Shown here: positions 10,607-21,866 of the stretch, piece by piece
How positions within the stretch are numbered: the stretch's first letter is position 1
Layout: each line of letters starts with the position of its first letter
Assembly: GCA_025765615.1 (NCBI GenBank)
Contig: JAIVFJ010000119.1
Location: 62,001-126,000 of the forward strand
From: Zopfochytrium polystomum
Taxonomy: Eukaryota; Chytridiomycota; Chytridiomycetes; Chytridiales; Chytridiaceae
Direction of reading: 5' to 3'
Length of the DNA: 64,000 bases
Program-made: the position numbers and the translations under genes
Notes under the pieces: generated by a model
What the model was told of the DNA's origin: nothing
Databases searched by the model: none
What the model saw: the letters and a program-made list of their open reading frames with translations, nothing else

Positions 10607-12672
10607 AGCTGTGAAAAAAAATTGCGCAACACGAATATAAACACTTCTATGGAATGGTAGCTACATAGCATTCTTTGTTAGCGCAAAACAGCAGAGGCAC
10701 TGCCGCAACCTTTTTTAAATCAAAAGACAGTTCAAAAGCCTCAAGCGAACCCGCCCAAGGTGTTTCAAGTTTCCGACGCGCAGGTAGGTAAAGATCGTGC
10801 GATGATGCGAGTGCGGCACTTTGTGCAAGATTCCTCCTCGGTTGATTCCACGTTTGGCGTGTTGACCAGTCTCCAAGCGTAGAATAGAAACTGACATCAA
10901 TGTCGACAACAATCGCCTCCGTGGGACCTAAAAAACACATCGGGCGCAGAAGACCAACAGTGTACGACTGAGAATCTTCGTTTCCCACGGCCAGCGTCAG
11001 TTTCTCCCCCGGAAAAGGGCAGAACGTCCAAGAACCTGCGAAAGCGGGCAAGGTTGCGAATAACAATCCGACCGCCAACGGCTCAAACTTGTCGACGTTG
11101 TGGCAGTGCTTAAACGTACTCCTGCAAGGTTGAAAATAACGAGCGTGCGAGTGAATGACCTCTGGTGTGGCAGCGCTTACGATATCGAGCAGGTTATGTC
11201 GGCCTTCCTTGCCCGATTTGCCAAAGACGCCGTGCGCGCACCGATGGGATTTCAACCAGGGTACCCCCGTCCTGTCCGACTCTCGCCACCTTGGTGCGAA
11301 TCTCCACCCCGCGCACGCTTTTCGCGGAGGACAGTGCGCAGCGGTCAACGCGGCGCAGGGTCCCGGCGAACCGGTTGGAGCGACGTTCCGTGATTAGACA
11401 GTGGCGCGCGGTCGAACATCAGCGGCGGCGGCTTTGGCGGCGGCGCGAACCGACCCCCCGGTGCATACACCTCCGTCAATCGCCCGGATCATGTCGAAGG
11501 CGGTAACGCAGGCGGCCGCAGGCGTCGCTGGCGGCGATTCGGGTGCCCACGCGGGCTTTGGGGATCTTTCCGAGCAGCGAGGTCCGGCACGATGCGCGTC
11601 GTGTGTTCCGTCGTGTGAGCGCGTCGGCGGCGTACCGTTCCTCTCTCCGCCTCGTCGGTGCCCGGCGTAGACGTCGTTGTTCGCGGTCGAACGATGTAAA
11701 AGCACTCCCTTTACCTCTTAGGTACGCGCAGAAGCGGCGGTGGGAATGCGGGGCCCAGCTGGGTTTAGGCGGCGTTCAACGCAGGGCATGGTCTTGGTAC
11801 TCGCGATCTGTCATGTTTGCTGGGGGAAGGGTTACCCCGCGACAAGCGCGGGGCGACAGGAAAAGGGTGGCTGAAGAGCGTGACCGGACCGAGCTGAAAA
11901 GTTCGCTTTCCTGGGTTGAAGGTGTGCATCGGTTGGTACCCGGCATCCCTTATGCGCTCTTTTTGCCACCGTAGGTGGACATTTGCAGCAGGGCAATCAA
12001 TACATGTTGTGTTGAATAGTGGTCGTGCATAATGGAGACCAGCTACTGCTCAAAAAGAAGCAGTCACTGGAAGAGCAGTCACTGTGGCCCAGATGCAAGG
12101 TGGCTCTTGTGGAGATTACACGGAAGTACACCCAATGGAATGTTTGGACTACATATCTGCATGTCGATTTGTCGGCGGTGTTGGGTTTTGCTTTATTGTC
12201 TTTTTTTTTTTTTGCTTCGATTCGATTACATTGGAGGTCTCCTCTCGCGAGATCGGGAAAGGAGTTGCGTCAAGGAAAACAGGAAAGATTGGCGGGGTAA
12301 AAACGAAAACAGGCGCAGTAACTCAAGTATCAGGAAGTAAGAGCAGAGTAGAGGTCTTTCTTTTTTTCTTTCTTTTTTTTTTTCCCGTCTTTGTGGGGAT
12401 TTCCTCTTGAGGAGTTGGAAAAGGGTGCGGCCGGTCATAGTTTGTACAGTACAAGAAGCAACGCTCGGGAGGGAAAAAACTAGAACAAAAAAGAGGGGAC
12501 AGAATCGGCTTGAATTGTTGGCAAACGATTCGGTGGGTAGGGGGTTGTCGAGTGAAAGGGGAGGGGGGTACCGAGTGGGAAGGGGGTGTCGCCGCGAGGC
12601 CGCTCACGGCACCTTCGTCAACCCCACCAACCTTTTTTGCCCCAACCCAGCCCGTAATTCCAACCATATTAC
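10607..12672. other. Region without a resolved gene; fragmentary minus-strand coding potential
   Basis: The minus strand stays open from about 11348 to 10647 and includes CHNVDKFEPLAVGLL and LTLAVGNEDSQSYTVGLL, which look protein-like. Another open segment spans 11705-11394 (AACVTAFDMIRAIDGG). Splice-like donors and acceptors exist near 11140-11190, but no chain of exons could be closed and no family is recognised. The part from 11990 to 12670 is T/A-rich with pyrimidine runs and holds nothing convincing. It is the downstream flank of the GH43 gene. Confidence 0.35.
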
Positions 12673-14324
12673 TCAAACCACGTCTGGGATAGCCCACTGC
12701 TGGTTCGCGCCAGCGTTGCACGTCCACACGTCGACGTTCGCGCCGTCGGCGGTCGACACTCCCGCGACGTCCAGGCACAGCCCGGACGCGGCGTGCACGA
12801 CGGCATAGTATCCCGCGTTCGCTGCGTCGGCGACGAACGCCCACCGCTGGTTCTGGTCCGCGTCGTCGCACGGGATCTGAACGACGAGGGATCCGGCGGC
12901 GACAGAGGCGGCGGGCGAGGGCGCGACGCACTTGTGGCTGTTTCGCGCGACGATCCTGTACGCGGAGGCGGAGTCGTCGAGGGCGAACAGCTCAAAGTGC
13001 TGGTTGGCGCCGCCGTTGCAAGCCCACTGGTCGACGGCGGCGGCGTCAGCGGTGGATTGGCCCTTGACGTCGAGGCACTTTGTGGAAGCATGACGGGGGC
13101 GGAGCGAGTGGTACGCCGCGGACGAGCCGACGCCTGCGGCGACGGGGGTCGCGGTGGCTGCGGCGGCGTCGACGGCGAGTTTCGGGGACCACGGCAGGGC
13201 GGGGACGGCGCCCGGGGCGGTAAAGGTCAGCGGCAGCCAGACGTAGGGGGATTCGTTGACGGGGGCGTTCCAGGCGGGCGCCCAGCGGTCGGCGAGGTAC
13301 AGGTACAGCGAGGCGTTGGAGCCGGATCCGTTGGGGTCGACGGGGAGGACGAACGCGGTCTGGGAGCCGTGGGCGATCGAGTTGCCGACGTTCTGCAGGG
13401 CGCTCCACGGCCCGGCGACGGTGGAGGCGGTTGCGGCTTTTTGCTGGTTGGGGTTCCAGTACGTGGCGCCAGAGGTGAGCAGGTAGTACGTGCCGGCGCG
13501 CTTGAACAGGGCGGGGGCCTCGCGGTACGAGCCGTTCCACAGGGTAGCGACCAGGGCGTCGACGCCGGTGTAGTCTTGGGTGAGGCGGTAGACGTTGAGG
13601 TCGGCATTGTTGTTGGTCGCGGACACGAGGTAGCCGGTGGCGGCGGCGTCGTCATCGGCGAAGACGGTCATGTCGCGCGAGTCGTGCCCGAGCGGACGAA
13701 AGCTGGTGAGGTACGTGTACGGGCCCGTGACGCTCGGCGCCGTGGCGACGGCCGTCCGGGCCTCGTTGTAGTTGACGCCGTTCTCCCAGTGCATCCACAG
13801 CACAAACAGCCCCGTCGCCGCGTTGTAGATGACTTTGGGGCGCTCGATATTGCAGTGGTTGAGCTCTGGGGCCGACGCGTTGGTCAACAGGTTCCCCGCG
13901 TTGCTCCAGTTGACGAGGTCTGTTGATGCGTAGGCCGATCTGGTTGAGGAGTTGGTTTGAGCGGGAGCCGGTTAAAAAAGAAAAAAAAAAAGAAAAAAAA
14001 TAAGAACGGAATGAACCACGAGATGGGCCGGAACACTTACACGGCCCTAAAAGTCTGGTCGTCGTATCTGTTTTCGCCAATCCAGTAGTAGGTGGAACCG
14101 ACCTTTATAACGCCGCCGCCGTGGGCCTGTATGGGCATTCCGTCCGTGTCCTTGAAGAGGACGCCGTTGGTGAGAGTGGGAGTGACTGCCCTGGGCGCGA
14201 TGGCTGCCGCTGGAGCAGGCGCAGGAGCGGCACCGGCCGCCGCGCCAAGGAGGAGGGCTGTGGCGCCGGACGCGAATGCGGCGGCAGCGGCGGCAAGCCA
14301 CGTTCTCCGCATGGGGTGGTGCAT
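12673..14324 (-). CDS. Secreted GH43-type exo-beta-1,3-galactanase with ricin-B lectin (CBM13-like) tail
   Basis: Two exons (14324..14041, 13939..12673) close in frame to 516 aa. The start at 14324 is followed by two arginines and an Ala-rich hydrophobic stretch, a plausible signal peptide. The catalytic part contains GGGVIKVGSTYYWIGENRYD, ERPKVIYNAATGLFVLWMHW, HDSRDMTVFADDD and EAPALFKRAGTYYLLTSGAT, typical of GH43 beta-1,3-galactanases. Some members lack the usual Asp base and have a Gln; the HGSQTAF motif may correspond, but this is inference. The C-terminal third is a beta-trefoil with QxW repeats (NQHFEL, NQRWAF, NQQWAI). It likely attacks galactan side chains of plant arabinogalactan outside the cell. 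The single intron is poly(A)/pyrimidine-rich. Confidence 0.87.
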
Positions 14325-15220
14325 AGGGAAATGGGAGGAGGAGGGAGGAAGGGTGAGGACGACGAGGAAGACGAGGGCGGGGCGGTTGGGAAGGGAAGAG
14401 GGGGATGATGGAAGAAGATGAGGTCCTTGTTGCCTTGCTGTAGAGACAGAGGGACAGACAGAGAGAGAGCGAGAGCGAGTGTGTGTGTGTGTGTGTGTTT
14501 TGTGTGGCTTGATTTGGCGAAAATTGCATGCGATCCGAGCCGGCCGCGTGGAGGAGGTTTGGCAGGCGTTTGTTTCTCTCTCTCTCTGTCTGGGGCGGTC
14601 TCTCTCGCAATCGCACGTCAAAAAAGTCACACGCGCAGTCACGCGCCCCGTTTTCCAGGTTATGTCATAGGTGCTTTGACTATTGGTTTGGGCGGATTCA
14701 CAAAAAAAATACCAAGTGCACGCACGCGATGTGGCACTGCGGCCGCCTACCTGCACTGCTGCAGTCCTGTACTGCTGAGATCGTGCAAGTAGACTAACGG
14801 TCAATTGCCCGAGCCGCAAACTTGTTATGGTTGTGACAAGCAGCGCGCCACCCCGAGGGGCATATTTGCCACAATTGAAGAACTCAGAATTCAGGTTCGC
14901 AGAAGCCTAGCAGTATCGTGCCAAACCCGTGTTAATGTAATATCAGGATATAATAATATCGTGACGTTGTTGATGTCGACGATCACATTTGGATCCTGCA
15001 CTGTAACTTCTGCGGACGGACGCCGTACGGGTCGAATAATGGCGGCATGCACGAGAAGACATGATTAAAAGCGAGAAGAGAGGTGTTGCCTGGCAGGCCC
15101 TCCAACTGGACGGAAGTCAGAAAGTGCAGTTTCGCCCCGCCGCATAAAGCCGGTTGGCGGTGACAAACACAACAAATTAGAAGGGAATTCCCCCAAGCCC
15201 TTGATTCAAGGCACGTCAGC
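14325..15220. other. Intergenic region upstream of GH43 and U6 copy 2
   Basis: It contains the GH43 promoter side, with (GT)n at about 14479-14498 and GA/CT-rich stretches. AT-richer unique DNA runs from 14800 to 15200. No gene or tRNA is seen. Confidence 0.55.
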
Positions 15221-15370
15221 GTACTCTCTAGTGTACTATTGCCAGAAACTGTGGCCGTCACGCGGCTGTGTCGATGGAAACAGCAAGGTGATCACACATA
15301 GTCTGGCCTAATTGGTGGCACCGAACCCGCGACGCGTCTGCCACGGCGGCCCTATTTGCTATTTATAGGT
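15221..15370 (+). promoter_or_regulatory. U6 snRNA promoter, copy 2
   Basis: Same blocks as at copy 1: GTACTCTCTAGTGTACTATT at 15221 (-170), TGTGTCGATGG at 15267-15277 (-124), the ACCGAACCCGCGACGC block ending at 15335 (-56), and a TATTTATA box at 15360-15367 (-31). The stretch from about -170 to -125 is clearly alignable with copy 3. Confidence 0.8.
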
Positions 15371-15390
15371 GAGCGACCATCATTAGAAAT

Positions 15391-15422
15391 GTCTGTCCCT
15401 GGAAACAGGGCAGACACATATG

Positions 15423-15453
<31 letters not shown>

Positions 15454-15517
15454 GGCTCCCTGTGCAAGGATGACACGCAAAACTAGAGTGGATTCCCCTT
15501 CGGGGGACATATTTTTT
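15391..15517 (+). ncRNA. U6 spliceosomal snRNA, copy 2
   Basis: The transcribed sequence is identical to copy 1, from the 5' hairpin through the ACAGAGA box, internal stem-loop, TTCG hairpin and terminal T run. The flanking DNA downstream is unrelated to the other copies. Confidence 0.96.
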
Positions 15518-15852
15518 CCCATTGCCCTCGGCGTTTTGCAATTTCCAAACCTCCTTCGCTGACGCGTTCTTGGATGCCTACTGTTTCGACACTAAGTCAA
15601 AATAATACTGACCACGTCGCTTGGAAGAGGCAAGTATGGCTCTTTGAGTGGAATGTTGTTTCCGAACGGCCTGAACGAGTGGATCTCTCGTAGCTTGCTG
15701 GCTGGAAGGTCTGATCAATGTCTTTTTAGTGGAGCCGAGGGGGAATTCGCCCCAAGCCGCCAACGGTTTTCATGTCCTTCTGTGCTTGTCGATATTCATT
15801 CCACCCTCCGCTTGTACTGACAAGGCACCCCACTCAATCTTTCTTCTCTTGT

Positions 15853-18697
15853 ATGCCTGTTGCCCGCTCGCGGCTCCTCATCCGCACCGCCAGCCCCCCC
15901 GCCGCATCCGCAGCCGTTCTCGCCGCCGCCGCCATCCCCTCTCTGTTGCGACAACAACCCGCCGGTATCGTCCGCTGCTCATCGTCCACTGCTACAGCGC
16001 TGCCACCAGCGCGCAACCGGCAGCTGCACCAAGAACACCCCCACCACGACCAGCCCCGCCGCCACCCGCGCAGTTCACGCCGCCCGTCAACCTCCTCCTC
16101 CTCCGCCGCCGCCGCGGACTCGCACCCCGCGATGCAGATCGGGCGCACGAACTTTACGCCCGCAACGCTGTCGCTCCTCGACGCGTCGATCGCCTCGGCC
16201 GACTTTGTCTCGCTCGACACGGAGTTCACTGGCCTGGCCCAAGCCACCTCTTCAACAGCCGTGTCGGACGGCGGGTCGACGACGACAACCGACGACGACC
16301 ACCCGTACACGCGGGCGCGGCGGTCCGCGACGAGCTTTGCGCTGCTGCAGGTCGGGCTGTGCGTGTTCCGGTGGGATGGAGTCGCGCGGCGGTACGTGGC
16401 GCGCGGCTTCTGCTTCCCCGTGTTTCCCGCGGCCGCGACGGGGGCCGCGGTTGGGCGACCCGCGGTGGCGTCGGTGGAGCGGACTTTTCTGGCACAGGCG
16501 AGCTCCCTGGCATTCTTGCGGCGCAACGGGTTTGACTTTAACTATTGGATCGACGAGGGTGAGAGAGCGAGAGCGCGGGCGCCAGCGCGTTTGTGCGGGG
16601 TTAGGGGTTCCAAACAATAACGCGTCTATTCCCCTTTTCCTGGGCAGGAATCCCGTACTTGTCGCGGGAGGAGGAGCGGCAGATTCGCGCGAAAGCCGCC
16701 ACTGCGTCAGAGCCGGAAGACGTGCCGGTCGACGACCGCAACCGCGAGTACATTGACGGAATCCTGTGCGTGTCCCCGGCCAACTTTCTTTTTTTTTTTT
16801 CTCCCCTCGCTTATTCCCCTATTTTTACTTGCGAAACATGCTCGCAGCTCGCAAATCGACGCCTGGCTGCAAACGAAGACCGAAGTTTCGCTGTCGTTGC
16901 CCGCAGGTAACGGGTTCCAGCGACTGCTGGTGCACCAGCAGGTGCGCAAGAAGTATAACGGGTTCGTGGCGACCGAGACGGTGCGCGGCGACGGGGGTAT
17001 GTCGGTGCGTGCGGTGCGACTGACAGCAGACGAGCGCGCCGAGCGGCTGGACGTGGCAAAGAGAGTCGAGGTATGTCCTCCGTGGTATTTCGCCTATTGT
17101 GGGAGAGCTGCTGGCTTACTCCATCTCCGTTTGTAACAGACAGAACTAAACGGGATGGTTGGCGTGCGGAAAGTCATTGACGCGCTGTCGAGGCACCGGA
17201 AGCCTCTTGTCGGGCACAACATGCTTCTCGGTAACAGAGAAAGAAAGAAAGCAACTTTCTCAATTATTGCTTTTCCCTTCCGCAGACCTGTGCCACACAA
17301 TGCACAAGTTCATCGGCCCGCTGCCTGCGAGCGTGGAAGACTTTAAGAAGCAAGTAGTCTCTGCGTTTCCAGTGTAAGTAATTGAGGGCCGCCAGACGCC
17401 AGTTTGGGTCTCTACAGGGACATCCTTGCTAATTGATCCACCATCTCCCCACACAGCATTTATGACACGAAGTACATTTCGCATTCGGAGGAGGGGCTGA
17501 AGGTAAGGACGGCGACATCTTTCTCCTTTACATACAAGCGAGAGCGGGCATTCTGATCACAGCTGTTCATCGTTTCCAAACTTCGTTTCTCACACCCTCT
17601 TCTACTTGAAAAAAATAAGAACTTGATCGAAAGGTCCGTCCTCGAAGACCTTTTCGCCAAGGTGAGAGAATCGCCATTTGACGAACCAGTTATAAGTGAA
17701 GTATTCAGTTCCAGTACCCGCTTTCCTCCTTGTCGCTTCCTTTCCGTTTTCCGTCTTCCGTTGGAAGCGTCTGTTCCACTTCTCTGTCTTCTCCTCTCTA
17801 ACCATTTTCCTCATCACAAACGCAAAAAAATAAAAACAAAATAAAAAGCAATCGACCCAGCCTTTGAACAGCCCGTCGCGACGGCGTCCGACAGCAGCAG
17901 CAGCAGCGACGCAGCGGGTGGTGGCGCCGGCGGGGCGTACCACGACGCCGGGTTCGACGCGTACGTGACCGGGTTCGCGTTCCTGCGGCTGTTGGCCAAG
18001 GCCGGCGGGACCGACGCGGAGGGGCGGGTGGTGCTCGAACCGGCGTCGGCGGCGTCGAGGCAGGCAAAGGAGGATGACGAGCAAGCGAACGGGGCGGCGC
18101 GGCGGTGCAAAAACAAGATCCATGTGATGAAGGCGGACGTGGGGTTCATGGACTTTGACGGGATGGAGCGTGAGTTTGTCTTTTTGTGCTGGTTGTTTTC
18201 GTGGTCGTCGCTCGCTGTCGGTTGTCGGTCGCCGACCGTCATTTCTGTCTGTCGCTGACTACAATCAACTTAACCAAACCACCAAAAAAAAAAAAAAAAA
18301 AAAAAGCCGAGCCCGACCGCTCTCGCACGTTCCACTTGACGCGGCTGCCGGCGACATGGCGCACGCACCACGTGCGGTCGGCGCTGCAGCCGGCGGTGGG
18401 AGACAGCGGCCTCTTTCACATCAAGTGGCTCGACAGCGAGTCGTGCCTCGTAACGCTGTTGGACCCGCCCGGGGCGGCGGCGACGAATGACGCGGGAGGC
18501 GGCGGTGGCGGCGGCGGCGGTAGCGACATCGGCGCGCTGCTTGGGCGGATGCGCGAGGCGGCTGCGACGGCTGCGACGGCCGCGTCGGCGGCGGACGGTG
18601 CGGTGGCGGATGGGGGCGGAGGCGGAGGTGGAGGAGGGGTTGCAACGGTGGAAGTGCGGAGCTGGGCGGAGTTTGTGGCGTGGCGCGAGGCGCGGGC

Positions 18698-18736
<39 letters not shown>

Positions 18737-18809
18737 GTCGTCGGTGGCGACGCCTGGGGACGGGGACGGCGGGCACAAGCGGGCGACGAAGCGGCGACGG
18801 GAGGACTGA
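15853..18809 (+). CDS. PARN: Poly(A)-specific ribonuclease PARN
   Basis: Nine exons close in frame to 723 aa: 15853..16558, 16648..16765, 16848..17070, 17140..17230, 17286..17373, 17457..17502, 17620..17695, 17849..18169, 18307..18809. The PARN core starts at MQIGRTNF (16132). The DEDD nuclease residues are visible: FVSLDTEFTG (Asp/Glu ~122/124), VGHNMLLD (Asp ~380), and YHDAGFDAY (His ~481, Asp ~486). GIPYLSREEERQIR is also diagnostic. An RRM-like segment (FHLTRLPATW) and a Gly/Ala-rich tail follow. The enzyme shortens mRNA poly(A) tails. The in-frame extension from 15853 (MPVARSRLLIRTASPPAASA) looks like a mitochondrial presequence. Translation from 16132 would instead give 630 aa. Confidence 0.92.
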
Positions 18810-19291
18810 ACGAAAATCCACGAGCGAAGCGTCCTTTCCTTTTTCTCTTCTCCTTGTGTTTTTCGCCTGTGCTGCGCCAATTTTTGAGGAGGTTCTCCAA
18901 CTCGCCACCCGTGTAATTTTGAGAAGTGGGGAACAGAAAAAAGGTACAAATCAATGTACCGAGAAACATTACATACTGGAATTGTGAGACCCAACTGGTT
19001 AGCGAATGCTATGGTGTGTCTTTTGGCGCTACTGCCCTGGTCTGCCTCTCGGTCTGGGTCTGTCGCCAAGCGTCTCGCGCAACTGGGGGGCGGATGCCGT
19101 GAGCGCTGGTCTGCCTTTCGGTGGGCAACAAAGGAGGCCGAAAAGGGTCGAAAGGAATGGTGGGAACTAAAAAAAGGAAATGGGCAACTGAAGCAAGAAA
19201 GGGCACAAATCAAGCAGCGGATTTAAAAGAAAGAAAGAAGCGGAAGACCGCCCGCGAAGATGCAGAAGACAAGGATCGTTCGCGGAGGGAG

Positions 19292-19329
<38 letters not shown>

Positions 19330-19879
19330 AGACAAAAGGAATGAACCACAGATTCTAGCACGCAAGCATTTTCTCGGCGCGGCTGCCACCGGCCCCTTCT
19401 GCGGGGAAGTAGCAAAATTGACTTGAAACCCCTACTCCACGCATCATCATAGTGGCAGCATCCCTTAATGAGGTTTGCACCCCAGGAAACCACAAGAGAA
19501 ACACTTCACAGTTGAGGTGCTTCTCCGTTTTTTAAGCTAATCGGTCAGTCGCGCCCATCAAACCAGGCCATAGTTGCACGTGGGGCTTCTGTGCAGTGTC
19601 TTTTCTTTGCCATGGCTCACGCCGATGACTTATTCAAACCAGAAAACCAGATAAAATGACCAGGTAGGTGAATCAAGGCAGATCTGGTAAAGTCAAATGA
19701 CCCCAGCAAATCGAGTTCAGGAATGTAGTCGCTTGCCAGAGGTCCAATTGGCGGCGTCACTGCAGTTGTAAAATCCTGCGAGGATGACTCTATGCAGGCT
19801 GCAGGCTTGGCAAGCACTCTCTCCATAGGAAACGATTGGGTTACTTCTCCATGGCAACAGAGAATCAGAAAATTATCTG

Positions 19880-20060
19880 GACTATGAGCAATGGGAAGAA
19901 AGTAATCCAAAAAAGGGGAATACCAAAACAAACCGCGGCGCGACTATGAGCAACGCGAAGACTGTAATTTAGAATGAAGAATACCTTCTCGGAAAAGATT
20001 TCCTTCGATATTTTGCTGGCAGAAGAAGCAAATGGACAGGGAAAAAGTAATCCAAACTGC
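19880..20060 (+). repeat. Imperfect short direct repeats
   Basis: GACTATGAGCAA followed by a GAAG occurs at 19880 and again at 19942. AAAGTAATCCAAA occurs near 19899 and again near 20044. Copies are short and diverged. Confidence 0.45.
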
Positions 20061-21356
20061 AGATTGACCTGGACCGTCAGTGCTTTTGGTGCGGCAGCTG
20101 CGGAACAGCCCAGGGTTAGCGAACCATGCTTGTCGGAAAGGCCTTAGCTGACTACACCATGCACTCATCCTTCAGCATACATATTCTGTCTCGAAACCAA
20201 GATGAACGAAAGGCGCGTATGTTGAAGAAGCTAGTAAAATTCATACCATGGCTTGTGTTTTTTTTTGTGTTTTTTTTTTTTTTTGGTCCCTTTTTTGACA
20301 AATGGTGGGCGTTTCAGTCAAGATATCAAATGTTGATATCGCGAGTTTTTGGATACCATATTTGCTACTTTGAAGTTTGGACGCCCAGCAAAGCTGGCAG
20401 ACAACCATGCTGTTGTTACGAGCGTCTCGATGGTCTTGTCTTCTGCTCTCTAGCTCCAAACAATCGCTTTCATGTTTTGGTGTGCCACCCTCAACAAAGT
20501 CTCTCGCGCTACTATCTCACTCTTGAGTCAAACACCTTTCAGCAGCCTGAAATTTTACCTACACTTGGGAGCAAACTGCAACAGTTTTGGCCACATCATT
20601 GTGACGTAACAGCGTGCCATTGTCTCAGCTTGAAGTCTTGCGACTCTTTGCCTCCCAGGAGCTGTGGCAGTATGGGGCCTTTTGTTATGGTAACACGCCA
20701 GCGAGCTCTCCTTCCACCATGCCGCCAAAAACTCGATCAGGTCTTTTGCCGCTGCTTAGCTGTTTGTGCCATTGTTATATGTTGCGAACGTGAGGAGAGA
20801 GGGTTGGAAGCTTTCAAAGGATGTTTGGTGTGAACGAACGAATGATAACGAAGCGAGAAGACCTCCGTCTCTTTGGTGGCGAATAAAAATAAAAGATGTG
20901 TGCGTGGTTCCAATTTCGTCAAGAGAACCTGGATCATGCGCCCATGCTTTGTGCGCCGCTACAATTATAATAAAGGTGGGCTGTCTGTCTGTCTGTCCGT
21001 CTGCCTGTCTGTCTCGCTCGTCTTTCCCACTGCATGCCGTCATCGTCAACGCAAACCCACAAAATTATTATTACCGTTTTTTGTTTCTTTTGTTCCTTCT
21101 TCGTGTTCGTCTTGTTTGCTCTGTTGCAAATTTTTACTGTGTTTATTATTTCATCGAAAACAACAAACAACATTGTAATGCAGCGGGGATTGTGGCGAAA
21201 GGTAGGAGCCAAAAAAGGGAAAAATGCCGGTCTTCTTGTTTGAATAATTAATAATTTTTAAAAATTAGTAAAAAGAGAGAAAACACGGCTGCGAAAGCAG
21301 CGTGGGCACAAAACCCTCAAGAAAAAGCCAGAAAAAAAATTTAAGGATTGAGAATT

Positions 21357-21409
<53 letters not shown>
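21357..21409. repeat. (GA)n microsatellite
   Basis: About 48 nt of pure GA dinucleotides, upstream of the first monooxygenase gene. Confidence 0.9.
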
Positions 21410-21866
21410 GGAGACAAACTAGTCATCCACCCACACGCGCACATAGATAGATAGGGAGAGAGAGAGACAGAGACGGAGACAGAGCGAGCGGGACATGCGT
21501 GAGTGACCGACCACAAGCTTGCTGCGCCGAGGGAGGCGCGGCAGAGACTGCGCAAGGCTGGCTGGCACGCGTACACACACACGCTCATCACTCTCCCTGC
21601 CTCACTCTCTTTGTCTCTCTCTCTCTCTGTCTCTCTGTTTCTCTCTGTCTCTCTCTCTCTCTCTTGCCCCTTCCATCATCTTTGGCACTCACATCAACAC
21701 ACAACAGCAACAGCAACAGCAGCGCACCCAGCACCCCGTCAAGCAACACCCCCACACGCCAACACCCTCCCCCTCCCTCCCTCCCTCGCTCCCTCACTCC
21801 TTGCTCCCCACACACTCACACTAACTCTTCACGGTACACTCACTCTCACACGCCCACCAAACCCGC

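Larger units (their letters stand above)
18810..21866. other. Gene-poor interval of about 3 kb
   Basis: No gene is supported. It holds a 36-nt A run at 19292-19327, T runs near 20258-20284, a (CTGT)n block near 20978-21015, a (GA)n tract at 21357-21409, and CT/CA-rich DNA leading to the monooxygenase start. Base composition is lower in G+C than the neighbouring genes. Partial direct repeats occur at 19880-20060. It may be a decayed insertion, but no element is recognisable. Confidence 0.5.

Noticed and set aside
11394..11560. Possible MoaC-like fragment (AACVTAFDMIRAIDGG)
   Set aside because: Only one short block resembles the family. The neighbouring conserved motifs are absent in all frames, so the match is probably chance.
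12673..13140. Ricin-type domain read as a toxin gene
   Set aside because: Only the lectin (sugar-binding) trefoil is present, attached to a GH43 enzyme. There is no RNA N-glycosidase chain.
20126..20833. A 235-residue open frame on the plus strand
   Set aside because: It spans a T run, has no recognisable domain, lacks the codon bias of real genes here, and has no similar frame nearby.
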